64,000 nt of DNA, taken from Flavobacterium sasangense DSM 21067. Its GTDB lineage: Bacteria; Bacteroidota; Bacteroidia; Flavobacteriales; Flavobacteriaceae. The position numbers and the translations under genes are program-made. The first letter of the stretch is position 1. Every line of letters begins with the position of its first letter. Shown here piece after piece: positions 52,101-61,151 of the stretch. Where the stretch lies: positions 62,001-126,000 of the forward strand of contig NZ_JMLU01000005.1 in assembly GCF_000686885.1 (NCBI RefSeq), written 5' to 3'. The notes beneath the pieces are model-generated. The model was not told where the DNA came from, ran no database searches, and saw only the letters and a program-made list of their open reading frames with translations.

Positions 52101-54197
52101 ACAGGTAAACAAGATACCAACTGGTTCAATTGTGGAAACTGGGATACTTTGGTAGTTCCTGATGAAACAGTAGATGTTTTAGTTGGCGATAACACATTCG
52201 ATAGACAGGCAATTGTAGATATAACAGAACCTTTTGCTGCCTATTATGGAAATATTGCGAAAGCAAAAAACTTAACGATTACAGGTGAAAAAGTAGAAGT
52301 AACTAGTAATGTTAATAATAAACTCGAAGTGCATGGTAATTTACTTATAGATTTACCCTCAGGAGTTTTAGACATGGACGATAGTAATGCAGGTACTGCT
52401 GATGGTCAATTGTATTTGTTTGGGAATTGGACAAATAGTGTTGGAAATGCAGCATTTTCAGAAGGAAATGGAACAGTTTATTTTACAGGAACTTCTCCAC
52501 AAATAATAAATAACGTTACACCATTAGGAACAGAAGTTTTCTACAATGTTGTGTTAAATAATTCTTTTGACACTAGTGTTTCTAATGATTTAGTTGCGGA
52601 AGGAAATTTAGTAATTAATTCAGGAAGAGTTTTAAATATTGATGGTGCTGGTTATGTTAGAGTAAACAATAGATTAACTCATAATGGAGATTTAACCATT
52701 CAAAATAACGGACAATTTATTCAAGTAAACGAGACTGATACTAATGATGGTGTTTACACAGGAACAAAATTTCAAGTAAATAGAACGGCTCAAGTTCGCA
52801 ATTTAGATTATGTATTTTGGAGTTCACCTGTTGAGAATTTTGCAGTGACAAGTTTACCAAATGCATACCGCTATTATTGGAATACTTTAGCAGCAAATGC
52901 GAATGGGACATTAGGAAACTGGGCAAATGCATCTGGTAACATGACCAAAGGACAAGGATATATAGCAAGAGCATCTAATGGTGCTACAACAGCTCAAGCA
53001 ATGAATCTTATTTTTTCTGGTAAACCAAATAACGGAGCATTTACTTTACCAATTCAAAGAGGAATTTTTGATGGAGCTGATTATGATGCGGAGCCAGCTA
53101 ATTCAAATAATGTGTTTACAACCAAATATGATGATAACTGGAATTTAGTTGGAAACCCTTATCCTTCAGCCATTGACGCCGAAGAGTTTTTAGTAGCCAA
53201 TCAAACTAAAATTGAAGGTGCTGTTTGGGTTTGGACACATGGGTTATTACCAACATCTATTACTGATCCATTTTACAACAATTATCAATACAATTATTCT
53301 GCAACAGATTATATCAAATATAATGGTTTAGGTTCTACAGATCCTGATACTTTTGCTGGAAAAATTGCTTCTGGGCAAGGGTTTATGGTTAATATGTTAC
53401 ATGTTGCTTCTACACCAAATACAATCGATTTTAATAATAGTTTTAGAACTGGTGTAGGGTATGCAAATTATAACAATAGTGATTTCTTTAGAAATGCATC
53501 TGTTGCTGAATCATTTGAAGACCAGGAAAAACACAGAGTGTGGTTAGATGTTGTTAATACAACCACAGGTCAATCCGATAGAACTTTATTAGGGTATGCT
53601 TCAAATGCAACTTATGGAAGGGATCATTTCTACGATTGTATTCATAAACCAAATACAACGATTAGTTTCTATTCATTAATTGATAAAGAACCGTTCATAA
53701 TTCAAGGTAGAAGTCTTCCATTTGATGTGAATGATAGAGTTCCTATGGGATTAAGTGTAGGTGCTACAAGTAACATTACAATTGCAATAAGAAAAGCTGA
53801 TGGGATATTTGCTCAAGGGCAAACAGTATATTTAGAAGATAAACAGTTAAATATAATTCATAATTTATCGACAGCACCTTATGTATTTACGTCTAATGCA
53901 GGGATCTTTTCAGAGCGTTTTATTATTAGATACACAAATGAAACATTAAGTAACGATGACTTTGAAAACGATTCTAATATATTGATTTCGTCTTCAGATG
54001 TAATTACGGTTCAGGCAACAAATCAAAGTATTCAAAGTGTGCAGATTCACAATGTGTTAGGGCAATTATTGATCAACGAAAAAGAGATTAATGCAGAAAC
54101 ATTTGAAATTAACACGCTACAAAAAAATAAAGCGCCATTACTTATTCAAGTTACCCTTGAAAATGGTAAAAAAGTTTCTAAGAAATTGATTTTTTAG
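49143..54197 (+). CDS. large secreted multidomain surface protein with T9SS sorting domain
   Basis: 1684 residues from ATG 49143 (MKTKLFFLAFLTSLLSWGQ signal peptide); the TTG at 49134 is unlikely. Modules in order: an unassigned N-terminal beta domain (20-155), an ASH/choice-of-anchor D domain (about 157-265), a fibronectin-like module (265-372), a putative Ig domain (about 372-460, LPVGLSLNTTTGAITGMPTDTG), a beta region, and a lamin-tail-like region from about 735 (LQRGDLAIIAVNTDIGSG). The C-terminal 65 residues (VQIHNVLGQLLINEKEIN ... LENGKKVSKKLIF) form a type A sorting domain, so the protein should be exported by T9SS and attached to the surface or released. Adhesin-like function is inference. 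Confidence 0.87.
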   Translation: MKTKLFFLAFLTSLLSWGQITEGFESGLSTSGYVTTATLSSGTWTGVDALLRTTNKNSGTYGCQIKATTGVMNTPSLNTCGVVKFWANKVTQVSKTIGGTTTTLTATAGSTVGAFTEYTVTVNDASTAIIISIKNTTTGVGYIDDFSSTVYSAGPAPILAITPATTNLGSSCVGTPTTAVTYTITNSGTVDAAGVTVVSSGTHNTNFVVSGLSSTTIVAGGTATYVVTFTPSATGTRNATITVASATSGSNSPSTALTGTGNASIAQAVTSGGGATAVLDVSATLNGNVTTLGVCPASIQKGFVYSETAVNNLPANAGIGVTTTSGVAVGGTGTYSEGIVGLSPNTNYTYRAYVFDGVNYTYSPIRTFTTIGVPVVSNGSFSGTSGTAITTFNLSTLSTNSPTSYAITSGVLPVGLSLNTTTGAITGMPTDTGTFTINFSATNVIGTSATSGIVTITINPTQNSDIVAVAGSSPATISSTVNTTTISTVTDGVQAWSFTIRDGGASSDADNLPTTLTALTITQGGANSISNWTHAIQSVALFDGSTFVANGTINANNIVFSGISVLAPDNGSKTLTMRLSLTCPLGTSAVDGNDFDFSITQANITFLTTGSGKNSGAPVASTPDNAVNFIEVLATSLSFTTQPSSTGVTVAMPNVVVTATDACGNRDLNFTGAVTLNSTGTITGAPLSVNAVAGVATFSNIIHSVIGTNYQMTASAVGLTNGLSNLYDIFAITQLQRGDLAIIAVNTDIGSGTDQIAFVCFEDILPGTTIFLTDNGYERQFSGLWGGTEGLVTITRTGSVLPKGTIVVFESTTANVTSPSHFDIYTCGSLDANWNKTALSGTSIGGFSLNSDDDIWIMQGGTWINDTGHQSTYNGNVLYGWSESGWNTAPGGASQDTRWSTVIDGLECYTTNVVGNAKVKFNDPINPDFSTLTNGRFDWIALINNSANWDTYISNATYIAGGYDYKGSTVCPALTVAGNTYINGKWTGKQDTNWFNCGNWDTLVVPDETVDVLVGDNTFDRQAIVDITEPFAAYYGNIAKAKNLTITGEKVEVTSNVNNKLEVHGNLLIDLPSGVLDMDDSNAGTADGQLYLFGNWTNSVGNAAFSEGNGTVYFTGTSPQIINNVTPLGTEVFYNVVLNNSFDTSVSNDLVAEGNLVINSGRVLNIDGAGYVRVNNRLTHNGDLTIQNNGQFIQVNETDTNDGVYTGTKFQVNRTAQVRNLDYVFWSSPVENFAVTSLPNAYRYYWNTLAANANGTLGNWANASGNMTKGQGYIARASNGATTAQAMNLIFSGKPNNGAFTLPIQRGIFDGADYDAEPANSNNVFTTKYDDNWNLVGNPYPSAIDAEEFLVANQTKIEGAVWVWTHGLLPTSITDPFYNNYQYNYSATDYIKYNGLGSTDPDTFAGKIASGQGFMVNMLHVASTPNTIDFNNSFRTGVGYANYNNSDFFRNASVAESFEDQEKHRVWLDVVNTTTGQSDRTLLGYASNATYGRDHFYDCIHKPNTTISFYSLIDKEPFIIQGRSLPFDVNDRVPMGLSVGATSNITIAIRKADGIFAQGQTVYLEDKQLNIIHNLSTAPYVFTSNAGIFSERFIIRYTNETLSNDDFENDSNILISSSDVITVQATNQSIQSVQIHNVLGQLLINEKEINAETFEINTLQKNKAPLLIQVTLENGKKVSKKLIF

Positions 54198-54217
54198 TCT
54201 ATAACTGTATATGTTTT

Positions 54218-54250
54218 AAAAGCCCAATCGTTAAAGATTGGGCTTTTTTT
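54218..54250 (+). terminator. terminator of the large T9SS protein gene
   Basis: AAAAGCCCAATC and GATTGGGCTTTT form a 12-bp stem with a six-base loop followed by T residues, 20 bases after the stop. Confidence 0.9.
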
Positions 54251-54272
54251 ATTTCATTTGAAATCAATTTTG

Positions 54273-54280
54273 TATTTTTG
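54273..54280 (+). promoter_or_regulatory. promoter -7 box of the M20 dipeptidase gene
   Basis: TATTTTTG, 20 bases before the ATG at 54301. The nearest TTG is only 12 bases upstream, too close, so the upstream element is uncertain. Confidence 0.5.
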
Positions 54281-54300
54281 AACTTTATCAAACAATCACA

Positions 54301-55689
54301 ATGGACAATATAAAACAATACGTTCAAGAAAATAAAGAACGTTTTTTAAACGAATTAATAGAACTTTTAAAAATACCATCAGTAAGTGCTGATAGCGCTT
54401 ATGCTCACGATGTAGTATTAACAGCCGAGGCAGTTAAAGCAAGTTTAGAAAATGCAGGTTGCGATTTCGTAGAGCTTTGCGAAACACCAGGTTATCCAAT
54501 TGTTTACGGAGAAAAAATCATCGATAAAAATTTACCAACAGTTTTAGTGTACGGACATTATGATGTGCAACCACCAGATCCAATGGAATTATGGACTTCG
54601 CCACCTTTTGAACCTGTAATTAAAACAACAGAAATTCACCCAGAAGGAGCTATTTTTGCTCGTGGGGCTTGTGATGATAAGGGACAAATGTATATGCACG
54701 TTAAAGCGTTTGAGTACATGATTCAAAACAATTGCTTGCCATGTAACGTAAAATTCATGATTGAAGGGGAAGAAGAAGTAGGTTCAAAAAGCTTAGGATG
54801 GTTCGTAGAAAGAAATCAAGAGAAATTAGCGAATGATGTAATTTTGATTTCAGATACGGGAATGATTTCTAACCAACAACCATCTATTACAACAGGTTTG
54901 AGGGGTTTAAGTTATGTTGAAGTCGAAGTTACTGGACCAAACAGAGATTTACACTCAGGATTATATGGTGGAGCAGTAGCGAATCCAATTAATGTATTAA
55001 CCAAAATGATCGCTTCGTTACATGATGAAAACAATCACATTACTATTCCTGGTTTTTACGATAAAGTAGAAGAATTATCTGCTGCTGAAAGAGCTGAGAT
55101 GGCAAAAGCACCTTTCTCATTAGAGAAATACAAAAAAGCTTTAGATATCGAAGATGTTCACGGAGAAACGGGTTATGTTACCAATGAAAGAAACTCAATT
55201 CGTCCAACTTTGGATGTTAATGGAATTTGGGGTGGCTACACAGGTGAAGGAGCTAAAACGGTTATCGCAAGTAAAGCATATGCTAAAATTTCAATGCGTT
55301 TAGTACCAAATCAAGATTGGGAAGAAATCACGGAATTGTTCAAAAAACATTTCGAAAGTATCGCACCTAAATCTGTGAAAGTGGTAGTAAAACCGCATCA
55401 CGGTGGACAAGGTTATGTTACACCTATCGATAGCGTTGGTTATAGAGCTGCGAATAAAGCATATACCGAAACATTTGGCGTTCCTGCAATTCCGGTTCGT
55501 TCTGGTGGAAGTATTCCTATTGTGGCGTTATTTGAAAAGGAATTAAAAAGCAAAACTATCTTAATGGGATTTGGGTTAGATAGCGATGCAATTCACTCGC
55601 CAAACGAACATTTTGGGGTTTTTAATTACTTAAAAGGAATCGAAACCATTCCATTATTCTACAAGTATTTCACAGAAATGAATAAATAA
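54301..55689 (+). CDS. M20 family dipeptidase
   Basis: 462 residues, cytosolic. The two-zinc site is visible: VYGHYDVQPPDPMELW (His about 82 and Asp about 84), FARGACDDKGQMYMHVKA (bridging Asp), IEGEEEVGSKSLGW (the catalytic Glu and Zn-binding Glu), SDTGMI and a C-terminal His in HSPNEHFGVFNYLKGI. A dimerisation domain (about 195-350) lies between. It is similar to carnosinase/peptidase V-type enzymes that cut dipeptides; exact specificity is unknown. It is monocistronic. Confidence 0.92.
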   Translation: MDNIKQYVQENKERFLNELIELLKIPSVSADSAYAHDVVLTAEAVKASLENAGCDFVELCETPGYPIVYGEKIIDKNLPTVLVYGHYDVQPPDPMELWTSPPFEPVIKTTEIHPEGAIFARGACDDKGQMYMHVKAFEYMIQNNCLPCNVKFMIEGEEEVGSKSLGWFVERNQEKLANDVILISDTGMISNQQPSITTGLRGLSYVEVEVTGPNRDLHSGLYGGAVANPINVLTKMIASLHDENNHITIPGFYDKVEELSAAERAEMAKAPFSLEKYKKALDIEDVHGETGYVTNERNSIRPTLDVNGIWGGYTGEGAKTVIASKAYAKISMRLVPNQDWEEITELFKKHFESIAPKSVKVVVKPHHGGQGYVTPIDSVGYRAANKAYTETFGVPAIPVRSGGSIPIVALFEKELKSKTILMGFGLDSDAIHSPNEHFGVFNYLKGIETIPLFYKYFTEMNK

Positions 55690-55720
55690 AAAAAATCCCG
55701 ATGCAAATCGGGATTTTTTT
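55689..55720. terminator. terminator after the dipeptidase gene
   Basis: AATCCCGAT and ATCGGGATT pair around GCAA and are flanked by A- and T-runs. It works on both strands, and the minus-strand HTTM gene ends close by. Confidence 0.9.
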
Positions 55721-55740
55721 GTCTTGTATATGTCGCATTT

Positions 55741-55806
55741 ATATCCCGTACATATCCCATACATATCCCGTACATATCCCGTACATATCCCGTACATATT
55801 CCGCAT
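55741..55806. repeat. 11-bp tandem repeats (ATATCCCGTAC)
   Basis: Six units in a row: four exact ATATCCCGTAC, one ATATCCCATAC, and a last diverged ATATTCCGCAT. The unit length is close to one helical turn, so all copies would face the same side of DNA. It lies between two convergent genes, after the dipeptidase terminator. Confidence 0.85.
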
Positions 55807-55867
55807 ATGAAATATTGGAAATTATTTTTATTTAACCAAATCATTTCAATAAAATGCTTTTTCAATT

Positions 55868-57163
55868 CTAATTAAGAATCCAGTTGTTATGTCTAAAATA
55901 ATCCCATTCGGCTTTTGCCATGTCATAATTGGGATCAATTAAACTTTTATATTCTTTTCTATTAATACTGTTTTTACACTCGATGTAAATAGCAATGGGT
56001 TTGCCTTTGTATTCTTCTTTGATTCTTTGACAGTATTGCCAAATGAAATCGGGTTTAGTGGCTAAATTTTGCGCTTGTTTATCAGTAAGGTTTTTTCGGT
56101 AATCGTAAATAGAAACATTTCCCGTTTTTAAATCCTTAATCTGGATTGTGATAAAGCCATTTCGCTCGCGTAGCATCATGCGCCAGCTCAACCGATGACC
56201 TTCTTCTGTCCAAAGTACATCCCCTTCAATAAAATGATGACGAAGCGGAAGTAAAAGTTGTATAATTAAATAAGGAACCATCAAAACGTATACGATTCTT
56301 TTTCTGTAGAAACTTTGAGGTAAATTTTCATTTTCAACACTTGGCTTCTTTCTAAGGAATATTTTCCGAATAGTTTCGGGTTCGTAAAAAAACAAAGCAA
56401 AAGTTAAAGCAAAAAAAGGAAAAATACCGATTTGCAATGTTATCGCATTGAAGATATGAAATACCAGTGATGTAAGTAAAGCTAAAGTTCTAGTTTTTTT
56501 AAAAAGAAGTAAAGGTACTACCAAAAGATCAAATAAAATTCCAGCATAAGCAATAAATAAATAAAACCACTTTTGGGAGAAAAGTTCTAAAAAAAATGGT
56601 CTTGTGGTAGTTCCTGCTAGTAAGTTTTTTGTGAATGTTCCGTCAAGCCAATCGGGATAAAATTTTGCAATTGAAGCGTAAAAGTAAACAATGGAAATTT
56701 GAATGATAAAAAGTAAATTTATCCAATATGGCATTGTTTTTTCCTCTGAAACTCGATTTTGTTTCACATCAAGCGAAACATATCGATTTGCGGGAAGAAA
56801 AATCATCAAAAAACTAATTAAAAGTAATAAGTAATAGTGATTGTTATAAGATGATTTTTGCATGAAATAAGCACCAGCCCACAAAAGGGTATAAGCAATA
56901 ATGGCAACACGATATCGATATCCAACCATTATGGCTAATCCGAAGATTCCCATAAGAGCAAAATATAAATACATGCCAAATCCTGGCAAAGGTTGAAGCC
57001 ATTCAAAACCAATAAATGAAAAAGTGAACTCGGGGTCAATCAAAACTCGTTTAACCCAACCAGTAAAAATAGCACCAAAACTTTCACAAGCAACTAAAAA
57101 CCCAAAAAATATTCGGAAAACGACTAATGGACTGTTATCGATTGCTTTGAAAAGAAATTTCAT
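55868..57163 (-). CDS. HTTM domain membrane protein (vitamin K-dependent gamma-carboxylase-like)
   Basis: 431 residues. The first 300 hold about eight membrane helices (for example VVFRIFFGFLVACESFGAI near 15, FFALTFALFFYEPETIRKIF near 255); the C-terminal part (about 310-431) is soluble with HRLSWRMMLRERNGFITIQIKD. The helix pattern and the H-x-x-x-W/R-x-M-L region resemble the HTTM domain of gamma-glutamyl carboxylase and its bacterial relatives. The reaction in bacteria is unknown. Its start overlaps the ribF stop by four bases (57160-57163), so translation is probably coupled. Confidence 0.82.
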   Translation of the reverse strand: MKFLFKAIDNSPLVVFRIFFGFLVACESFGAIFTGWVKRVLIDPEFTFSFIGFEWLQPLPGFGMYLYFALMGIFGLAIMVGYRYRVAIIAYTLLWAGAYFMQKSSYNNHYYLLLLISFLMIFLPANRYVSLDVKQNRVSEEKTMPYWINLLFIIQISIVYFYASIAKFYPDWLDGTFTKNLLAGTTTRPFFLELFSQKWFYLFIAYAGILFDLLVVPLLLFKKTRTLALLTSLVFHIFNAITLQIGIFPFFALTFALFFYEPETIRKIFLRKKPSVENENLPQSFYRKRIVYVLMVPYLIIQLLLPLRHHFIEGDVLWTEEGHRLSWRMMLRERNGFITIQIKDLKTGNVSIYDYRKNLTDKQAQNLATKPDFIWQYCQRIKEEYKGKPIAIYIECKNSINRKEYKSLIDPNYDMAKAEWDYFRHNNWILN

Positions 57164-58092
57164 TTTAAATTTTGAATGTAGTTTAGTGAAAATAATTTGT
57201 CCTTTTCAAGTTGGGCTTGTAAATCTGAAAGCGAATTGAATTTTCGCTCGTCTCTAATATGTTCTAGGATTGATATTTTTAATTTTTCATTGTAGATATT
57301 TTCACTCATATCAAAATAATGAACTTCAATTGATTGGTCATTTTCTCCAATTGTTGGATTTTTGCCAATATTCATCATACCAAAATACAGACTATCGTTA
57401 ATTTCACTAGACACTATGTAAACCCCATTTTTAGGCAACAATTTATAACTTTCGTTAATCTGAATATTAGCGGTTGGAAAACCTAAAGTTCTACCAATTT
57501 TTTTTCCCTCAATCACTTTTCCAGAAATAAAATAAGAATATCCTAAAAATTGATTAGCTAGTTTGATGTTTCCTTCCATCAAAGCTTTTCGTATTTTGGT
57601 AGAACTAATAGCTATTTCATCAATTTCATGAGCGTTAATTTGCTCCACTTCAAAACCATATTTTTTTCCAAATAAAATTAAATCACTAATGTCAGCTGTT
57701 CTATTTTTTCCAAAGCGATGGTCGTGACCAATAATAATTTTATGAATATTTAATCGATCAATCAGGATTTCTTTTACAAATTCCTCTGCAGATAAATTAG
57801 AAAATGCTGCATCAAAAGGATGAATGATAAGGTTATCGATGCCGAACTTATCTAGTAATTCTGCTTTTTCATCGATTGTATTTAACAACTTAATAGAGGT
57901 ATCTTGTTGCAAAACCATTCTTGGATGCGGGAAAAAAGTAAGTAATGAAGCTTCGTAAGTATTATTTTCTTTTGCTTCAACTACTTTTTTTAAAATAGAT
58001 TGATGTCCCAAATGAACACCATCAAAAGTACCAATAGTGATGATTGTTTGCTTTAATTGGTTAAAATCAAAAACAGAATAGTGGGTTTTCAA
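57160..58092 (-). CDS. ribF: bifunctional riboflavin kinase / FAD synthetase
   Basis: 310 residues from TTG 58092 (read as Met, then KTHYSVFDFNQLKQ), the usual length. The frame extends 13 codons to an ATG at 58131, but a consensus promoter box (TATCTTTG, 58109-58116) lies inside that part, so transcription starts after it and the TTG must be used. The FAD synthetase part shows GTFDGVHLGHQSIL (about 25-38), HDHRFGKNR and ISSTKIRKALMEG; the riboflavin kinase part shows GRTLGFPTANI (about 190) and GVYIV. It makes FMN and FAD. Confidence 0.93.
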   Translation of the reverse strand: MKTHYSVFDFNQLKQTIITIGTFDGVHLGHQSILKKVVEAKENNTYEASLLTFFPHPRMVLQQDTSIKLLNTIDEKAELLDKFGIDNLIIHPFDAAFSNLSAEEFVKEILIDRLNIHKIIIGHDHRFGKNRTADISDLILFGKKYGFEVEQINAHEIDEIAISSTKIRKALMEGNIKLANQFLGYSYFISGKVIEGKKIGRTLGFPTANIQINESYKLLPKNGVYIVSSEINDSLYFGMMNIGKNPTIGENDQSIEVHYFDMSENIYNEKLKISILEHIRDERKFNSLSDLQAQLEKDKLFSLNYIQNLK

Positions 58093-58108
58093 ATTAAAAT
58101 GGTTTCTG

Positions 58109-58116
58109 CAAAGATA
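58109..58116 (-). promoter_or_regulatory. ribF promoter -7 box
   Basis: TATCTTTG on the minus strand, a perfect match to TAnnTTTG, only 17 bases before the TTG start at 58092. Confidence 0.65.
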
Positions 58117-58238
58117 TTTGACTTTACTCAAAGAATAAAAGGTTTAAATTAATTATTTATTAAGCAATTTAATTAAACTAAAAAAAGAAATAATTTTGTT
58201 AATATTTTAAAAACTAGAACTATTAATCAAAAAATATC

Positions 58239-58246
58239 TATTTTTG
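58239..58246 (+). promoter_or_regulatory. promoter -7 box of the metalloprotease gene
   Basis: TATTTTTG fits TAnnTTTG and lies 22 bases before the ATG at 58269. No TTG is found at the expected distance. Confidence 0.55.
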
Positions 58247-58268
58247 TATTTATTAAATTTAACTAATC

Positions 58269-61103
58269 ATGAAAAAAACATTACTAATTTTAACTTTTTC
58301 TATGTTCTGTGGTTTTGTCTCAAATGCACAAACCGAGAAGTTTTGGAAAGAAGTACCTAAAAATGAAGGTATAGTTAAACACAAAAGTGTTACAAGGGAA
58401 AATTTTCCGCTAGAATTTAAATTATTTCAGCTAAATCTTGATGGAATCAAACAGGCTTTATTAAGTGCTCCTGACAGAAAAGAACTTGACAAAAGAGGAG
58501 TAATAATCGCATTACCAAACGCAGACGGAAAATTAGAACGCTTTGAAATGTTTGAAGCATCTAATTTTGATGCAGAACTTCAAGCACAGTATCCAAACAT
58601 TCGTGCCTATGCAGGTTTGGGTATTGATGATAAAACTGCTCAAGTTCGCTTGAGTTTTGGAGTTAACTCTCTTCAAACAATGACTTTTAGAGCTAACAAA
58701 TCTACTGAATTTATGGAGCCATACAATATTGATGCTACTATTTTTTCTGTTTATAAAAAGTCAAATGTTAACAACAAATTACCTTTTACTTGCCTTACTA
58801 ATGAAGAGCAACAAATTGCTGATTTAGGAAGAAACGGTAATACAACCATGACAAGCGATCCTGTTTTGAGAACATTTCGTTTAGCTTTATCATGTACTGC
58901 TGAGTATGCTAATTATTTTGGCGCTTCTAATGCTACACAAAGCGCATTGGTTTTAACAGCATATAACAACACCATGACACGTGTTAATGGAGTTAATAAT
59001 AGAGATTTAGCTATTCATATGAACATTGTAGCTAACTCAACAAATGTTATTTATTATAATCCAGCTACTGACCCATATTCTGACGCAGCTACAGGATCTG
59101 CGGGTGCTTGGAATGCGGAATTACAAAACACTTTAAGTTCTAGTTTAACTGGTCCAGCTACATCTTTAGTAGCAAACAATGCTGCTTACGATATAGGTCA
59201 CCTATTTGGAGCTTCTGGTGGTGGAGGTAACGCAGGATGTATTGGATGTATTTGTACCGATGATACTGCATCAACTACAGATAAAAATAAAGGTTCTGGA
59301 TTCACTTCTCCTGCAGATGACGTACCATCAGGTGACTCATTTGATATTGATTATGTAGCGCATGAAATGGGACATCAATTAGGTGCAAATCACACTTTTA
59401 CACACTCAAGAGAGAACAATTCTGTAAACTATGAACCAGGAGGAGGTTCAACAATCATGGCTTACGCTGGAATTACAAATTTTAATCTTCAAAACAACTC
59501 TGACGATTACTTTCATGCGGCAAGTATTGCTCAAGTGCAAGCTAATATGGCAACAAAAACATGTGATGTTGAAACCGCTTTAACTCATGGAGTACCAGTT
59601 GTTAATGCAGGTGCAGACTATTCAATTCCTAAAAGCACCCCATTTACTTTAACTGGAACTATGACAGATACTGGAGGAGGAACTTTTACTTATTGTTGGG
59701 AACAATATGATGAGGCTGCAACCTACTCAGATTTGTGTACAGTTTCATTACTTAATGGAACTGAAGATAATGATTGTGTTCCTTCAGCAACAAAGACTTC
59801 AGGAGCTGTTTTCAGATCATACCCTCCTAGCACATCTCCATCTAGAACTTTTCCTAGATTAGAATCTGTATTAAGAGGTTCAGTAAGCACAGCCGGGGGA
59901 AATATTCCTGCTGAATTTTTATCTTCTGTTACAAGAACACTTAACTTCAGATTAACAGGAAGAGATAATTCAGTTGTTGGTGGTGGTGGTTTAACACAGT
60001 TTGATAATATGGTTGTTAACGTTGCTAATAAAGACGCTTTAACCGTTTCATATCCAGCTGCTGCAAATACAGATGTTTATGCTATTGGCTCATCTCATGT
60101 TGTTACTTGGACAGGAACTACAAGTGCTACAACTGGACACCAAACTATAGCAGGAGCGGCAAATGTAGATATTTTGTTTTCAAATGATGGAGGGCTAACA
60201 TTCCCTTATACTTTATTATCAGGAACTCCTAATGACGGTTCGCAATCAGTAACTTTACCAGCAGGTGTTTCGGGTGCTGATTGTAGATTTAAAGTAAAAG
60301 CAAGTGCAAATATCTTCTTTAATATTAGTAAATCATTTGCTGTTGGAAATTATACATACCAAACACAAAATATTTGTACTGATTATCCTTTTACATTAAA
60401 TGCAGCAATTACTGAAAGTGCAGACGCTTCTTACCCAGGAGTTGCATTAACCATTACTGATTCTTATACAATTTCAGATGCTAATTTTTATGCAAACGTA
60501 ACGCATCCAAATATTGGCCAATTTAATATCTTATTAATGGCTCCATGGCAAGCATCTTTAAACACAGCGCTTTGGTATAATAATATTACTTGTACAGGAG
60601 CAAATATGAACAAAGGGTTTGACGTTTCAGGCTCTCCTGTTAATTGCGCAACTACAAATGACGGCGGTACTTTTGTTCCTTTTTCAAGTGCTAATATTGC
60701 AGCTTATGCAGGAAATAATAGTGCTGGATCTTGGAAAGTGTATTTTAAAGATACTGTAGTAGATTCAAACGTTAGTGCTGCTTCTTTTAACACTTTTATG
60801 ATTCAGTTATGTCGTACTGAACAAGTTGCCGTTTTAGCAAGTGAATCCTTCGGATTAGATAATTTTGTTATTTACCCTAATCCAAATAGTGGAAACTTTA
60901 ATGTACAATTTTCTTCAAATTCAAACAATGAGATTAAAATTGTTGTACATGATTTAAGAGGAAGAGAAATTTTCACTCATAATTATAACAATTCAGGCTT
61001 ATTTAACGAGTCTATTCAATTAAATAATGTTCAATCTGGAATTTATCTTGTAACAGTTCAAGATGGTGCTAGAAAAGAAGTAAAGAAAATTGTAGTTCAA
61101 TAA
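58269..61103 (+). CDS. reprolysin-like zinc metalloprotease with P domain and T9SS sorting domain
   Basis: 944 residues. Signal peptide MKKTLLILTFSMFCGFVSNAQ, then an N-terminal propeptide (about 22-195). The catalytic domain (about 200-435) holds the zinc site HEMGHQLGANH (about 364-374), followed by a downstream Met-turn IMAYAGI. A P/proprotein convertase domain follows (about 695-850, DSYTISDANFYANVTHPNIG), and a T9SS type A sorting domain ends the protein (about 864-944, NFVIYPNPNSGNFNVQFSS). It is probably a secreted protease; substrate unknown. Confidence 0.92.
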   Translation: MKKTLLILTFSMFCGFVSNAQTEKFWKEVPKNEGIVKHKSVTRENFPLEFKLFQLNLDGIKQALLSAPDRKELDKRGVIIALPNADGKLERFEMFEASNFDAELQAQYPNIRAYAGLGIDDKTAQVRLSFGVNSLQTMTFRANKSTEFMEPYNIDATIFSVYKKSNVNNKLPFTCLTNEEQQIADLGRNGNTTMTSDPVLRTFRLALSCTAEYANYFGASNATQSALVLTAYNNTMTRVNGVNNRDLAIHMNIVANSTNVIYYNPATDPYSDAATGSAGAWNAELQNTLSSSLTGPATSLVANNAAYDIGHLFGASGGGGNAGCIGCICTDDTASTTDKNKGSGFTSPADDVPSGDSFDIDYVAHEMGHQLGANHTFTHSRENNSVNYEPGGGSTIMAYAGITNFNLQNNSDDYFHAASIAQVQANMATKTCDVETALTHGVPVVNAGADYSIPKSTPFTLTGTMTDTGGGTFTYCWEQYDEAATYSDLCTVSLLNGTEDNDCVPSATKTSGAVFRSYPPSTSPSRTFPRLESVLRGSVSTAGGNIPAEFLSSVTRTLNFRLTGRDNSVVGGGGLTQFDNMVVNVANKDALTVSYPAAANTDVYAIGSSHVVTWTGTTSATTGHQTIAGAANVDILFSNDGGLTFPYTLLSGTPNDGSQSVTLPAGVSGADCRFKVKASANIFFNISKSFAVGNYTYQTQNICTDYPFTLNAAITESADASYPGVALTITDSYTISDANFYANVTHPNIGQFNILLMAPWQASLNTALWYNNITCTGANMNKGFDVSGSPVNCATTNDGGTFVPFSSANIAAYAGNNSAGSWKVYFKDTVVDSNVSAASFNTFMIQLCRTEQVAVLASESFGLDNFVIYPNPNSGNFNVQFSSNSNNEIKIVVHDLRGREIFTHNYNNSGLFNESIQLNNVQSGIYLVTVQDGARKEVKKIVVQ

Positions 61104-61121
61104 TTGGATTAGTAATTATAG

Positions 61122-61151
61122 AAAAAGGGAAGCTTAAAGCTTCCCTTTTTT
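61122..61151. terminator. bidirectional terminator between the protease and pth
   Basis: AAAAAGGGAAGCTT and AAGCTTCCCTTTTT form a 13-bp stem with almost no loop, flanked by A- and T-runs, between two convergent genes. Confidence 0.9.

Noticed and set aside
55741..55806. CRISPR array
   Set aside because: The 11-base units are contiguous without spacers.
55659..55865. Minus-strand ORF of 68 residues across the 11-bp repeats
   Set aside because: It is simply the translation of the tandem repeat, in a convergent intergenic region, and has no family signature.
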